The notes below the pieces were generated by a model that made no database searches, was not told the DNA's origin, and worked only from the letters and a program-made list of their open reading frames with translations. Positions 12,512 through 25,049 of a DNA stretch of 53,692 bases are shown piece after piece; positions within the stretch are counted from its first letter, which is position 1; each line of letters opens with the position of its first letter. Source of the DNA: Chromera velia (Eukaryota > Sar > Chromeraceae); assembly GCA_018398765.1 (NCBI GenBank), contig JAHBMJ010000216.1, forward strand, positions 1 to 53,692, read 5' to 3'. The translations under genes were made by a program, and so were the position numbers.

Positions 12512-13434
12512 AGAGGCTGAAGGTTCTTGGGAGGCGTTTTCCTCTCTCTTGTATCTAATCTTTTACTGTCTATGTTCTCAACCTACCTGTACATGTCAGC
12601 GCCAGGACTGTGGAGCACTGCCTGGGAGTGGAAGTCACCCGCCGGACTCCCAGAGCCGAAGGGAGTCGCTGAGGTCTTCGTGCATGGGTACGCAGGAAAG
12701 TGGAGGAGTGACGGGTCCCCCGCACAGGCACCGGGAAGGAACGAGGGCGGGGAGGATGCGCTCTCTGGAAGGGGGGGGGAAGCTGGTGGCGCCGGCAGAA
12801 GAGGGTCGTCGTGCTTGATAGTCCGAGGGTGCGGTACAGAAACCGGCGGACCCTGAAGGTAAATACTACTACTGGTGCCGGTGCTGCCTCCAGGTGGGGG
12901 CGAACTTATGAGTGGCGGGACGGAGAGAGGATGAAGAGAAAGGGGACGCCGGGGAGCGACACCAGACGGCGGGGGGGTGGGAGTCTCTACTTCTTCCCTG
13001 TCTCTTTCTCTGCCTCTGGCGGTTTCGGTTCTTTTGGTTCGGCCTGAATGTGCCTCTGTCGTGCTGGAGCCGGAACGCTCCCTTGTCAGATCGACTTGGG
13101 GACCGCCTGGCACAGAGAGCCTCCCACCACTGGGTCTGCGAGACGGTCTCCGCGGCGGGTCTGGTAACCCTTGGGCCCGCAACCAGATCTTGAAGACCGA
13201 CGATCCCGGCTGAATCCGTCGATTGGCGACAGGCGCAAACGATCGGCCGCGGCTTGAGACGCTGCAGTCATCTCGTGTTTGAAAATCATGATACTGCTGC
13301 CTGAATTCAGGCGACGAGTGCTGGCCAAAGCTTTCCGGAGGGGGGCGAAATCTCGAAGACAATGATGAAGCGGGAGCGGAGGGTAAGTCTTCCGTCTCCT
13401 CTGTAGGTGGAGGAATGTTTGCCTGTTGAGACAT
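9435..13434 (-). CDS. Gln/Ala/Ser/Pro-rich low-complexity protein, two exons (12587-13434 and 9435-12270)
   Basis: No function recognised. Exon 1 runs from the ATG at 13434 (in-frame stop upstream) to 12587, where the frame meets ag|gtaggt. Exon 2 begins after tgcag at 12271 and stays open to the stop at 9437-9435. Phase 2 matches across the 316-bp intron, giving 1227 residues. The N-terminal third is rich in Pro, Ser and Arg, with one more ordered patch, SSVFKIWLRAQGLPDPP, near residue 80. Exon 2 carries three polyglutamine tracts (about 7-13 residues, CAG codons), polyalanine runs, acidic patches and a TEPM-x-RR motif twice. Two CxxC pairs near the C terminus (WTCERC and NTCWLC) could bind a metal, but no known finger is evident. 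Such composition is common in transcription or RNA-granule factors; that is inference. It is divergent from the Kelch gene, 1.8 kb away. Confidence 0.65.
10582..11850 (-). repeat. Coding CAG (polyglutamine) tracts
   Basis: Three near-pure CTG runs on the plus strand, at about 10588-10609, 11622-11646 and 11799-11832, encode polyglutamine on the minus strand in the low-complexity protein. Shorter CAG runs near 10835-10855 and 11222-11240 are read in another frame as Ser or Ala. Their purity suggests ongoing slippage. Confidence 0.8.
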
Positions 13435-15242
13435 GATAGGTGTGCAGGCACCCGAAACAGGTCTTTCCTATCTGTCCCTCTTCTTCTGCTTAAGTCTTGT
13501 GTTGTGGGACCGAAGGAAAACACACTCAACAGGGGAAGCAGCAGACAACCGCACGCAAAAGCGCTAGGGACCTCCAAGCATCCAGTTCATGAACAAGGAG
13601 GACCCTTGCACCTAGCGGCATCGCCTGCGCTTTGTTGGCTGGACGCTTCTACGTATGCAGCACATACATGCAGGTGTTGATGAATGGAATGAAAGAGCTG
13701 CTTGAGACCTTGCAAATCTTCACGGATTCTCAAGACAGAAGTGAATTTCGATCAGACGGATTTCTGGAAAAAGTGGGACAGAAATTGAAAGACCGCGAGA
13801 ATTTTTTTTCACAAAGTGCCCCGTTCGCGAAAGAAGGTCCGATGCATGAATTCAGGATCGCTCGCACTCACTGTACGGTGCGGCCCAGAGAGTGGGCGCG
13901 CACTGCGCGCCGACGTATCGTGGTGGGTGCTCCCGTAGTGTCGAAAGGCCGGGGGGCACAAACAAAAGTTCTTATCCTTTATTATCCTTTGAACAGCGCA
14001 TTCCTCTTTTTGCAACATTGCTACACTCACAGAGTCGGGGAACGCACCAAGCGTTCACTCTATACTACAACAATTGCAGCAGATTGACTCATACGACTCA
14101 AGTCAAGTTGAGTTTTGAAGGAAAACGGCGTTCAAAAAGCTTCAGAGTATATATATACATGCGCAGGCCGTCTTATAGAGAAATTTTTATGTGTCGCTTA
14201 TTTAGTTGGGCCCGAATGGCAACTATGTGCGCACGATTCGCGGCACGAATCAACATTGGGCGTTATAGTACAGTAAGATTTGGACCCAAAATGCAAATTT
14301 CTGCACAGGTGGTGCCCACGCAGTCAGATCCAGACGCGAATATAGTATAGTAAGATATGGCCCCGTAAATCCGAAAAGTGTGAAGAGTGCGAAAGATGTG
14401 GCTCTTACCGAAATTTGGCTAGCACGTCTCTCATCGTCTCTCACCATCTCTCACCTCACAAGCCGTCCAAACTTCGTCTCAGATCACGCATGACATTCCC
14501 TGACATCGGCCGGCAGTGTCACTTGTATATGCAGGCGCTTGCAGATCCGAAGTTTCTTCCTGTTTTTCTGACCTCCCTACTCACCACGCCCAATGTCGGA
14601 AAGCGAGACTGTCTGGTGTGCTGGAGACTAGGCTGGAGATCAGTGGTCACCCGGTCCTCAAACGTGCGAGTAGTAAACTGATCTGATCCCTGCTCTCGTG
14701 CGTGCCGTGTCACTATCGCTGTCTCAATCTGCCCTCATTGAATCGACTACGTGTTCGAAATAGAAATAACCCGAAGAATGGCAGCGCGGCACGCGCCAGG
14801 CACAGGCTGCTCACGAAGTCTGTGTCGGCAGTGTCCGCTTTTTGTGTGCCTTCTCTTTCTTCTGAATGCCTTCATTGGAATGGTAAGCCTCGTTTTCCGT
14901 CACCCGAGCTCTGCATAGGGTTGTGTGTGCGTGCTTTCATCACATTTTGTCGCGTGTACAATCTGTGCAGACAACTCGCCTGAGTCCACGGGGGGCTCCT
15001 GTGACGGGGGACCTTTTGCCGTCTCGTGGCTTTTCTTCTTCACTCTCCAAGTGGGGACACGTTCTGACTGCCGGTTTCCTCTCCTCAAGCCCTGGAAGAA
15101 GTAGGGGAACTTTGCGGAAAGGCAGGAATGTGCAAGGCCGGTTTGACGGGCCCTCCTCCTCTCCGATCTCCCCTCTATGTGGTCACAGAGTGGTCTTCTC
15201 CGACCAACAGCCCAAGAAAGCCACCAAGACAGAACCTGCACC
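13435..15242. promoter_or_regulatory. Divergent intergenic region between the low-complexity gene and the Kelch gene
   Basis: 1.8 kb between two start codons pointing away from each other, so promoters for both genes should lie here. No open frame shows a domain. A partial direct repeat is visible: tatagtacagtaagattt at about 14264 and tatagtatagtaagatat at about 14340. I see no clear TATA box or other core element. Confidence 0.35.
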
Positions 15243-17168
15243 ATGGGACGACGGAAGGAAGGCAATAAGTATCGAGTGGAAGAGGAGTCCACTGAAGAAC
15301 TGGCACCCACGACCTCGAGGGGCAGCTTCGATGATTACCCTCCCTCAAGGTTCGTGCGTTCGACATGCCTGCCCTCTTCCAATTCCGTTCTCCTTCCCTC
15401 CTTCTCTTTTCGGTTCTCTTTTTCCCCATACTTTCAAAGCGCAGCGCATTGAGAAAGACTTCTGATGGGAAAGATCTGGCACTTGAATGGATGTGCTGCT
15501 CTGTGCCAGAAAGGTCGCTCTGTCCGGTGTGCTGGTTAGCTGGAAAAGGGCGGCCGGCTTGGTCTGTTGGAGTAACTGCAGACCCACGTCGCCGGCCCGC
15601 CAGCTCGCTGGCTGAAAGTCTCTATGAACCCCCCGCTCCATGTTTTTGTTCCTCGGTCTCTTTCTCCTCTTCCACTTCTCACCTTTAATTGCTCGCGTTC
15701 CTTTACTTTCTTTCTGTCTTCGCGTTTAATGATCGTTACTGTCCAATCGTTCCATGCGTTTGGTTGTCCATCCATCCATCCATCCATGCATTAGTTAATT
15801 CATCTGTCCTACCCCTGAGCTCCTCATGCAGACCACGAGTTTGACGTTCTTCTCTTCGGAGGATACCTGACTAACGACCCCGGTGCTCAAAAAGAGGCAG
15901 ACGCTTTTGTTCAGGGAGACGGTCGGTTACCGTCGACGGGGCGAGGGAGGCAAGGCTTCGCGAATGAGCAAGACGCAGATTCTGCATCTGAAAGATGAAT
16001 GGGGTTAGGTCCTCTTTTTGTCGCTGCCAGAGAGGAGGGAGACGACTGGGACGAAAATCGAAGGAAAGAGGAGAGAGGAGCCGAAAGAAAGACCGAGACA
16101 AAAACGAGCCGAAAGAAAGGAACGGAAGAAACCGAAGACCCACCCCGTCTCTCTCACTCACTCAGATAGATCATCTTTCCTGCCGATAATAGCTTTGCCA
16201 CCCTTTCATATCGAGCGAGCGGTACCATTCCTGAGAGGAATCAGAAAAGAAAACAGCGAAGGATTTTGCAAACTTTTCTTTATCTCCCTCTCTCACACAC
16301 ACAGAGGGGGCTGTTTGCTCCAGTCATACCTTTGCGTCTGCTTAGGACCTTTCCTGCAAAGCACACAGGCAGGAAGGAAGGAAGGAAGGAAGTCGATGTT
16401 CATTCTAAGTAAGTAAGAAAGAAAGAAAGAAAGAAAGAAGGCGTCCAGTCTCCCAACTGTTTCCATTTTTGCTTCCTTCTGTGTTCGTTCGTATCTGGAC
16501 GGACGGACGGACATCCATGCATCCATCCATGCATGCGTCAATGCAGGTCCCACCGGTTTGGTCGGAAGTTTGCCTCCAGGGACCACCACCAGTTGTTTGT
16601 GGGGCTACAAAGTGGCGACAGACACTTGGACCCGGCTAGAGGACGAGAACGACGAGAGGGTGAAGGCCCGATTGAGGCCGGAGCCGCGAATGATGTGCGG
16701 TATGGGTAAGTAGAGTAGAGTAGAGTAAAGGAGTAGAGGATCGATCATGAGATTCTTAATTCTTGTGATTGCATGAATGAGGATTTGAAAAAAGACAAAA
16801 AAAACAGAAAAAGACAAAGGCAGCGTCAACCAACCTGTCCCATCCACCCAGTCTTCCCCTCCCCAGAAGCTCTAAGTCCCGAAGAAAAAGGAGGAAACAA
16901 CCAAGAAAGGAAGGCTAAACAAAACGGAGAGAGCTGGATTTCCGACAGGCAGCCAGTCAGAGAGACGAATGAGTAGCCACACGTTGAGGCTGACACACAT
17001 GCATACACACAGACAGGGAAGGGGGACGCTGCAGATAGGCACAAAAGGCTCAACCGTATGCATGCAGAGACGGACAGACACACAGACAAACAGGGCTAAG
17101 ACTCACTCCCGGGTGTGATGGAATGAGAGAGTACCTCGTGCATGGGATAAAAAAAAATCACTTAAGAA

Positions 17169-17199
<31 letters not shown>

Positions 17200-18390
17200 T
17201 CGGGAAGAGATGGAATGATGCATTGCATGGTGCCCTCTTTCGTCTCTGTATCGCTAGTCTTCGTTCAACAATATATTCTCTTGCATTAATCAATTCTCCT
17301 GATTGCTTCAATGACTTCCCTCCTGTCCTTTCTTGCTCTGCTGCAGTGCTCGTCGGTCGGAAGGTCTGGTTGGTCGGTGGGTGGGATCCCTGCAGCGGCC
17401 ACGGGGAGAAGCATTGCCTTTCTGATGTCTGGACGCTCGATATCGACACATGGGAGTCAGTCAGTCAGTCAGCCGGCCGTCTAGACTGCTCACTCCTGGG
17501 AAGAAAGGAATGGAGGCCTGTTTGTTGGAAGGAAGAGAGTGTGAATCTGGCTGGGGGGGGCCTTGCTTTGTTTTGTTTCTCGATGGGGGGATGGACAATG
17601 TCTTTTTCCACTAGTCACAAGCTCCCTCCATGCAGTTCCCTCCCTCCCTCCCTCCCTCCCTCTCGGTGTTCCCTTCTGTGTGTGCGTGCGTCATGAGTGG
17701 ACGGACGGACCCTCTTCCTCCCTCCCTGTCTCCCCCTGCATGTTTTCCCCCTGCATCGTTCATCCAGCTAGAAGAAAAGAAGAATTGGAGGGAAGCGGTA
17801 GGGAGGCGAACGTTCAAATAGTGTGGTGGTGGTGCTGCCGGACGTCTTTCTCCCAAGAGTCACTCCGGTGTATCCATCTTTGTGCATGCCTGGCTGCTTG
17901 GGAATGAGTGACTGACTGACTGCAGGTGGAATCTTGAGCCTGTGGCGCTCCCCTGGGGCCCGATGTCCCGATTTCAGATGGTCGAAATAAGGGGCAAAAT
18001 CTACATCCACTCCTATAAGTCAGTCAGTCAGTCAGTCAATCAGTCACTCAGTCAGTCAGCAGTGAAAGCGTGGGCAGCACAAAGAGCTGTTAATTGAGGT
18101 AGAAAAAAAGAAATGGGAGGGACGACTGAGAACGAAAGGAAAGGGGGCGGCACCAACGTCGAGCGAGCAAGCAGATAGATTTGCAAACCCAGCACGATGT
18201 GCGATCGAGGAGTGACGTGGGGGGCATATCAGTGGACGGTGTGCGAGGGAGGGATTGCGCCGGAGGAATTGGAGGGAGCGGCTGGATACACCGGATCAAC
18301 GGAGGAGGAGAAGAAACTGTATGAGGCAATACATCGGGCCGATGAGCGCGACCGACTGAACGGCAAAAAGTGGAGCGCGCGCGCGCGCAT

Positions 18391-18421
<31 letters not shown>

Positions 18422-20154
18422 TGAACGAAAGGAGAGGTCCCGGCCGGCCCCTGTGGGAGGAAAGCGAGGGAGGGAGTGAATATGAAAAGAGAGAACTGAT
18501 GTTTCTTTCTTTGTGGTTAATTCGCTGGCTGGATGGGTGGGTGGAAGGACGTTTAGCTGGTGGGAGTGGGTGGGTACTGGTGTCCGCCATTCCATTCCGT
18601 CTGTGGGGGAGGTGTCTCTGGATGCTTGTGCGGCTGCGTATGCTCGTGCTTGGTCTGCGCGACGCGTATCTACTCATTCTGTTTCCCGGCTGTCTGCTTG
18701 CAGAAACCGTTACAAGCTGTTAGGGATTGATCCTGAGACAAAGGAAACTTTCGTCCAAGAGGTAGGGGGGGGGGTATGGTAGAAGAGAGAAGAGAAAGAA
18801 CCCATCGAAGTATCGAAGAGATACTTCACGAGGGAAGAGCAGTGCGTGTGCGTGTATTTTCTCTTCTCTTCTTTCTGCATTCGCACCATTTGCCTGCCTG
18901 GCCACTGGAAGGGACTTCGTTTCTCTGGGGCATTTTTCTTTCAGGAGGAGTGACTGCTCATGTCCTTTGGCAATCACTCTCTCTGTCTGCATTGCCCGAG
19001 TTCCTGCCTCTCGATCTCTCCATACGCACCCGTCTCCTTCTGCATATGTGTGGGTCGCCTTCTTCCGATGCTGCACTGCAGACGCGCAACCTGAACGCTC
19101 GATTGGAACCCCCAGTGAGATGGTCTCACAGCATGACGAAGGCCCTTGTGCCTGTGAGGGATGAGGCTGGGAACAAGATCCCAGGGCAATTTGAAGAGCG
19201 GCTGTTTGTGTTTGGAGGGACCGGAGTGAAGGGCAAATTGCCCGAGGACGTGTGGACCCTCAGCACCCGGACATGGTTGTGGAAGCGCGTGCGCACGCGG
19301 TATGACATGCCCCTGGAGTGCGCGAAGCTGGAAGGCGTACGTCGTGCGATTCTGGAAGAGGCAGAGGACGGGCAGCTCGATATTGACGAGGAGGCGCTGG
19401 ACGACTATTTTGATGAAGACATGTGCAGGTCTGTCTGTCTGTCTGTCTCTCTGTCAGAAACATAAAGTCTGTCTGTCGGTGTGTTTGTTGCCCTCTCTCT
19501 CTCTCGAGTGCAGACGAAGAAAACTAGTGGATCAGATTTCGTGACCAACACACCGTCTGACAAACGAAGGAGGCATAACGAGAGCAAAGAAAGGGATGAA
19601 GAACGGAAGGAAGGAAGGCAGGAAAACACACAGAAGAGAGAGAGAGAGACAGAGAGAGAAAGAGAAAGGGAAGGAAGGACCAACGAGTCGGTGGACAAAA
19701 GAGATAAGAGATGGCCTGCGTGGGATTTCATTTCAATCGGGAGAGAGGAAGAGATGGAAATTAAGCAGAATAAAGTATTCTTTCACCGTTTCCTTCCTCT
19801 TTGGATTAGCAGTTTGAGCTACTCGCTCTCTCTCTGGATTGGTATTCGAGTGTCCGTCTGCTGACGGTCGTTACTCGCTGGAAGCAGACTTTTCAATCCA
19901 CTCAATCTGACGCCCTCAGTGCGAATGGCCCGGAAAGCGAAATGAACTTGTTTTTGCAACTCGCAGAAGTTTGTTAAGTGCCCCCTCAGCTGGATTTGCG
20001 CTTTCCGTAGATTTTGCGTGTGTCAAATCTTTTTGTCAACGTCAGGCGACATCATCATCCACGCGGTCTGAGGGGAGCAATTTTTGTTAAGTGCCCTCTT
20101 AGCTTCGCTTTCCGGGCCATAAACCTTGTTTCCTGCCTGCCTCCCTGTCTTGTT

Positions 20155-20185
<31 letters not shown>

Positions 20186-21710
20186 CTGTGTGCGTGTGCA
20201 TTTGAGAAAAAGCAGACCGCCTCAGCTGGGGAGACAGGGACACCAGGCAGTTCCTCTTGCGGGAGGGAAACGCATACTCTTCTGGGGGGGGGCGCAGAAG
20301 CACGAACGTCAGTGTGTGGGTGAATGGATGGGTGTGGGGGGCTCGGTGAATCACTGTGCTTCCACAAAAAGAAACTGTCCCGATGCGGATTACAATCACT
20401 CATCAGTGACTGATGCCAATCCATCAACTTTCTCCTGATCTGGAAACACGCCTGTTTTCTTTTTTTCTTTCTCTCACTCTCTCTCCCTTTGTGCGTGTGT
20501 GTGTGTGTGTCTGTCTGTCTGTCTGAAAGAAAGGAAGAGAAAAAGGAAAGAAAAGACGATATAGTCTGTCTGTGTGTACCGTCGTGATGGTCTTTTTGTT
20601 CGCTTTGTCTGTTTCTCACAATCAGTTGGGCATCTTGCTTGCTTTGATGTGCTTTATTTATTTCTGCAGTCGACTCGCACTCATTTCTTCTTCCTTCTGG
20701 CGACGAAGAGGCGCTTGTGCTAAATCTCCAGACGCGTCCGTTCTCCTGGCAGAGAATTCGTTTGCACGGAGCCACACACCACAATGCCGCTTTTCCACCC
20801 GAAACCCCGCGACCGATTTCGGCTCTCCACCCAGGACCCAGGGCTTTTCATTCGTTAGCAGCAGTGCGCCCCCCCCAGTGGGGAACCATCGGTTCGGCTG
20901 CCGCTAGTGATGAGGGCAGGAGAGAGGGGGGAGCGGCGAAAGAGAGGGGGGAGTGGCTTGTATTGTACGGCGGCTGGTGGAGGTCGGTTGGCGGGCAATT
21001 TGCCGTTGCATGGCCTTCATCGCCTTTTCTCTTTCCTCGCTCCGTCTTTGTATATGCAGTTGTATATCAAGGGCGGTCAGATGTCTGCGGACTACTCCTA
21101 TGTGAAATTCCGTGGGTAGAGAATGTCTGGAATGGGCACGTACAATCAACTATGCACTACTGTGACCGTGTCAGAAAGAAAACAGACTGTCTGTTCCGTC
21201 TATTCATTCAGAGTGCACCGACGATGACAGCAGGCAGGCAGGCAGGCACCACAATGAGGAGGGAGGGACCTTCATTCCGGCCGAGCATACTTGCAGCGTG
21301 CGTAACCCACCCCTTTTTCTGTCTGTCTCATGTAAGTAAGTATACATGCACACACAATGATCGACAACGTCTGTATCCATGCATGCAGGTATAAAGTGAC
21401 ATACCAAGACACCTGGGTGGGGTATGTCGAGTTTACCAGTGACGAAGAGACCAGAGAGGAAGAGGAGGAGAGAAGCGCGGAGGAGCTAGAAGAGCGGGGC
21501 GAGCGCGAGCGGAGATTCATTTCGCTTGTTTCAGAGAGTGGGGGCTTTCCCGAGACAAACTTGAAGTCGGCGCCTTTGCCGGTGTCCTCTGCAGGGGAGG
21601 AGTCGGAGGGGGGGCGCGAGGGGTCGGGAAATGGAAAGGGGGGGGGGGAAACGGGGAAGGGAGTTGGCAGTGAAAGAGAAATTCGCGAAGTTGTATCGCG
21701 ACAGCATTAG
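15243..21710 (+). CDS. Kelch-repeat protein, KLHDC4-like, at least 11 exons
   Basis: Kelch beta-propeller protein, probably a cytosolic or nuclear binding scaffold. Start ATG 15243 in context caccATGGG. Phase-consistent exons: 15243-15349, 15445-15617, 15832-15921, 16547-16705, 17347-17455, 17926-18018, 18704-18761, 19082-19428, then 20670-21004, 21060-21115 and 21389-21710 (stop). Blade signatures: PASSL then FDVLLFGGYLTND; YKVATDTWTRL; VWLVGGW with SDVWTLDIDTW; PPVRWSHSM then LFVFGGTG with EDVWTLSTRTW; LNLQTRPFSWQRI then PRAFHSLAAV and WLVLYGGWW. The C terminus is a Glu/Arg-rich probable coiled coil followed by a Gly-rich acidic end. The basic N terminus MGRRKEGNK and the blade order recall KLHDC4, from memory of that family. 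The phases of 19428 (phase 2) and 20670 (needs phase 1) disagree, so a small exon or a different splice site is missing between them; a candidate lies at about 19514-19700. About 615 residues plus the missing part. Confidence 0.7.
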
Positions 21711-22183
21711 ACGAGTTTGTATGCAGGAAGAAAAGGAGGGTGGGGGAAGCGAAGGAGTGGAGAGATGTAGTGATTACGTTGAATTCTCCTTTTGATGCCC
21801 CTTGACAGGCATCAAGATCAAGATGAGTCTTTGATCATTTGATTTGGGCTCTCTCCAAGTTCGTTTTTCCTTTACAAGAACGAAAGAAAGGTCGTCTTTT
21901 GACCCTCTGGTGAAGAGAAGGGGGGGGGGGGAAGAAGATGGGGTTGTTGTTGGGGGGGTAGACGCGGTCTATATGTGGTCACACGCGGCGGCGTCGGTAT
22001 CGGCTCTGTGTTGCTGTGTGATTGATGCATCCAAAAGAAGGCGGCAAGCGGAAAGGTGAAACGGCAGACTGATGGTTGATTGATGGACCGCTATATCTGT
22101 CCATCCATCGACATTCATTTCTTTTCAGTGGAGTGGGTGAGGGGCGAAGCCAGAAAGAAGCCAACTCCGTGCAGGCCCCCAAA

Positions 22184-22210
22184 TCAATCAATCAATCAAT
22201 CAATCAATCG
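22184..22210. repeat. (CAAT)n microsatellite
   Basis: About six or seven tandem CAAT units. Confidence 0.85.
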
Positions 22211-22451
22211 CGCAGTCGTTCGTCCGTTTGTTGTGGGCTTGCACCGATGGGGTGAATGGTTGGGTTTGATTGTCCTTTTCAGAGAAGAGGTGGGGGGGGG
22301 AAAGAGAGAGTTTTCTTCTTGTTACTTTCCCTCCCTTTTTCGTTATCGTCTGTTCGTTTTCAATGAGGCGTGTGTGCCAGCGTGCCCACTGACTGAGTGA
22401 TGCAGTGAGTGCATGAGTTTTGTAGCTTCTAGCTGTGGTCGGTGGGTGAGT

Positions 22452-22475
22452 GGGGGGGGGGGGGGGGGGGGGGGG
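22452..22475 (+). repeat. Run of 24 guanines
   Basis: An uninterrupted G tract. Homopolymers this long are often miscounted in assemblies, so the true length is uncertain. It could form G-quadruplex structure. Confidence 0.85.
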
Positions 22476-23920
22476 AGGCCCTGGAAGGGCTTGTGCATTG
22501 ATTGATCTTCTGTTTGTTCTTTCTTCCTCGTCTTGAAGGTTTTGGCTTTTAATTGGTGGGTGCAAAGAATTTGCATTCATCGCTCTCTGGCACGTTTGTA
22601 AAAAGAAGGAAATTTGTGACCGGTGGAAGGCGAGGACTGTAGAGCAGTTGCGGCTTTTCTGCCTGACTGACTGACTCTTCTTGCCTTCTTTTCTGTCTGT
22701 TTGCCTGATTCTGTATTCTGTATTCCTTCCCTCTCCTGTCTCGTCAGGCGCAGTGAAGGAAGCGAGGAAGGAAGGAAGCCACTTGGATTTGGGTGGTGGA
22801 ATTCAGGCCGTGGTAGTTGTGCTCATTTTCTCTTCTCTTCTCTTTCTTCTTGCTTCTTCGTCTTCCACTCTCTCGCACTCTCTTCTCTCTATCCGTCTCC
22901 ATGCATGCATAGACTGACTCGTCCCTTTCCCCCTCCCTCTAACGCTGTCATGTCCTGCCGTGTCTGGACTCTGGATGGATGGATTGATCATAAAAGGAAG
23001 GAATTTAACGATCGAATGAGGGGGGGGACTGGCGACCCTCCGACTGCCTACCTGGATTGGTGACTGCCTGATCGGGAAGTTCGAGAAGGAAAGCTCGCTG
23101 TCTGTCTTCTGCCAGACTGGCTGGCTCACTCACTCACTCACTCACTGACTGTCTTCAATCTTCGGGTTTTGTCTATGAGGAGGGAGTTTTTTCTTACACA
23201 TGCTGTCTTTACTTTTCTTTTCTTTTCCTTTCTTTCCTTTGGTTGTCTGGAATTTCTTGCGGTCACTGTGACGTCCCTTCCCCGTCCCTCCCAAATGTTG
23301 TTTGGAGGTGAAGAAAGTAAGCAGATCGTCTGTTTTTTTGTTTGTGTGGTCGGAGCCTTCGCTTTGTGTTGCTTTTGATCTATTCTGTTGGGCAAGTGAG
23401 TCTTCCGGAGAGCGGGGGACAGGGAGAAGAAGGAAGGCAGTCTGGTGGAGCGAAAAATATGGATCCTCCCTCCCTCCATGCACGTGGAAGGCAGGACAGA
23501 CGGATGGAATGGCAGGTCACCCACACGCCCTCGCAGAAAGGAAGAGAGGAAAGGAAGGACACATGGTGGGACGTAGGAATGTCACAAAGTATTACACGAG
23601 CTGTCTGTCCTCTTTGCTTTTTGCTGCCTTACTTTATTGTCTTCTCTCTCTAGCTTCACGTCCATTTTCCTTCCTTCTCCCTCCTTCTTCCCACCCCACC
23701 CAGGGTGGGATCTACGCGACTGTGTAGGCTCTCTCTCTCTCACTCTCTCTCTCTCTCTCTTCTGTCTCTCCGTCTCTGTCTGTCTTGATGTCATGGCAAC
23801 CTGCTTTGTTGTAACCATACACTTGGCCTTTTGGCCATCTGTCTGTGTGTCTGTCTGTCTGTCTGTCCGATGTCGAGGAGCTCACGTTGTGCCGTTGTCT
23901 CCTTTCTTCCACGTTGCGTT

Positions 23921-24135
23921 GGTTCATTTTGATGGAAGAAAAGAGACGAGATTGGTTCATTTTGATGGAAGAAAGGTTACGAGATTCGTTCATTTTGATG
24001 GAAGAAAAGACATGAGATTCGTTCATTTTGATGTAAGAAAAGAGACGAGATTCGTTCATTTTGATGAAAGAAAAGAGACGAGATTCGTTCATTTTGATGG
24101 AAGAAAAGACACGAAATTCGTTCATTTTGATGAGA
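23921..24135. repeat. 33-bp minisatellite, about 6.5 copies
   Basis: Units begin at 23921, 23954, 23987, 24020, 24053, 24086 and 24119, each around ttcattttgatggaagaaaa. The period of 33 is a multiple of three, so frames remain open on both strands: plus frame VHFDGRKETRF repeated, minus frame SSIKMNESRLF repeated. No splice sites or start clearly tie it to a gene, so I treat it as non-coding. Confidence 0.9.
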
Positions 24136-25049
24136 AAGAAAAGAATGGATTTAATTGGAACCCCCGACGTTGCTCAAAGTGGAGTGACTTGACTGTGGTG
24201 TAGACCAAAGAGAAAGAAAGTGTTAATTGCGTTGGTTGGAGCTGGGCGCTGGGGTTCTTCCTTCCTCCCTTCCTTTTTTGAGTTGATGTATCAAAATGCA
24301 TCAACACTGCTTTCCTTTCCTCTTCACTCCTTAGCTTGATCAGCGCAATCAATCGCGGTGCCAATTGATTTCGTCATGCAGATTTACTTTATCTTCTTTT
24401 CGGGTGTTGTCTCGTCTTTTCATTCCGTCACTCGTTCTGCTTTCAGTCGGATCATTTCGTTGTGGTCAGGAGCGAGCTTCATTTTATGTGTTCGTGCACT
24501 GTCGTCGCACTGATTGGTCGGCCAACTTTAATTTCTTTCGCACCGGCATACAACCGCCCTCCTAGCTTGCTTGTTCTGTCTGTTGACAAAGTGTCTTTGA
24601 ATGTTGTGCGAGATTCGTTTGGCGCAGGAGGGGAGGCGGTCACAAATTGTACACTTAGACGATACACGCATGCACCCATTTCCATTAGGCCCGTGATCAC
24701 TCTCTGACCATTTGGTTTCCGCTTTAAGGTGCGTAGTGAACTGGTGATGAATTTGAGTGTGTTGTGCATGCGTGAAAGGGTGAGTGACTGAGGACCCCGA
24801 GAGTACACGGACGTGCATGCATGCGTGTTTGCGTTCATTTGTGGTGCATGCAGATCAACCGATCGGTCGGTCGATGCCGTGTGAACCCAGATCTATCGTG
24901 TAGGTTGCGTTTCCTCATGAATGCATGCAGGCTCGATCGACTGTTTGAATGTTTCAATGCCGCAATCCTTGTGGACTTTGTCATTTGGAGTGGCAGTGAG
25001 GCCCCGTGCTCTATCAAAAAGTAGTAGCACCACATTTAAACCAGCACGC

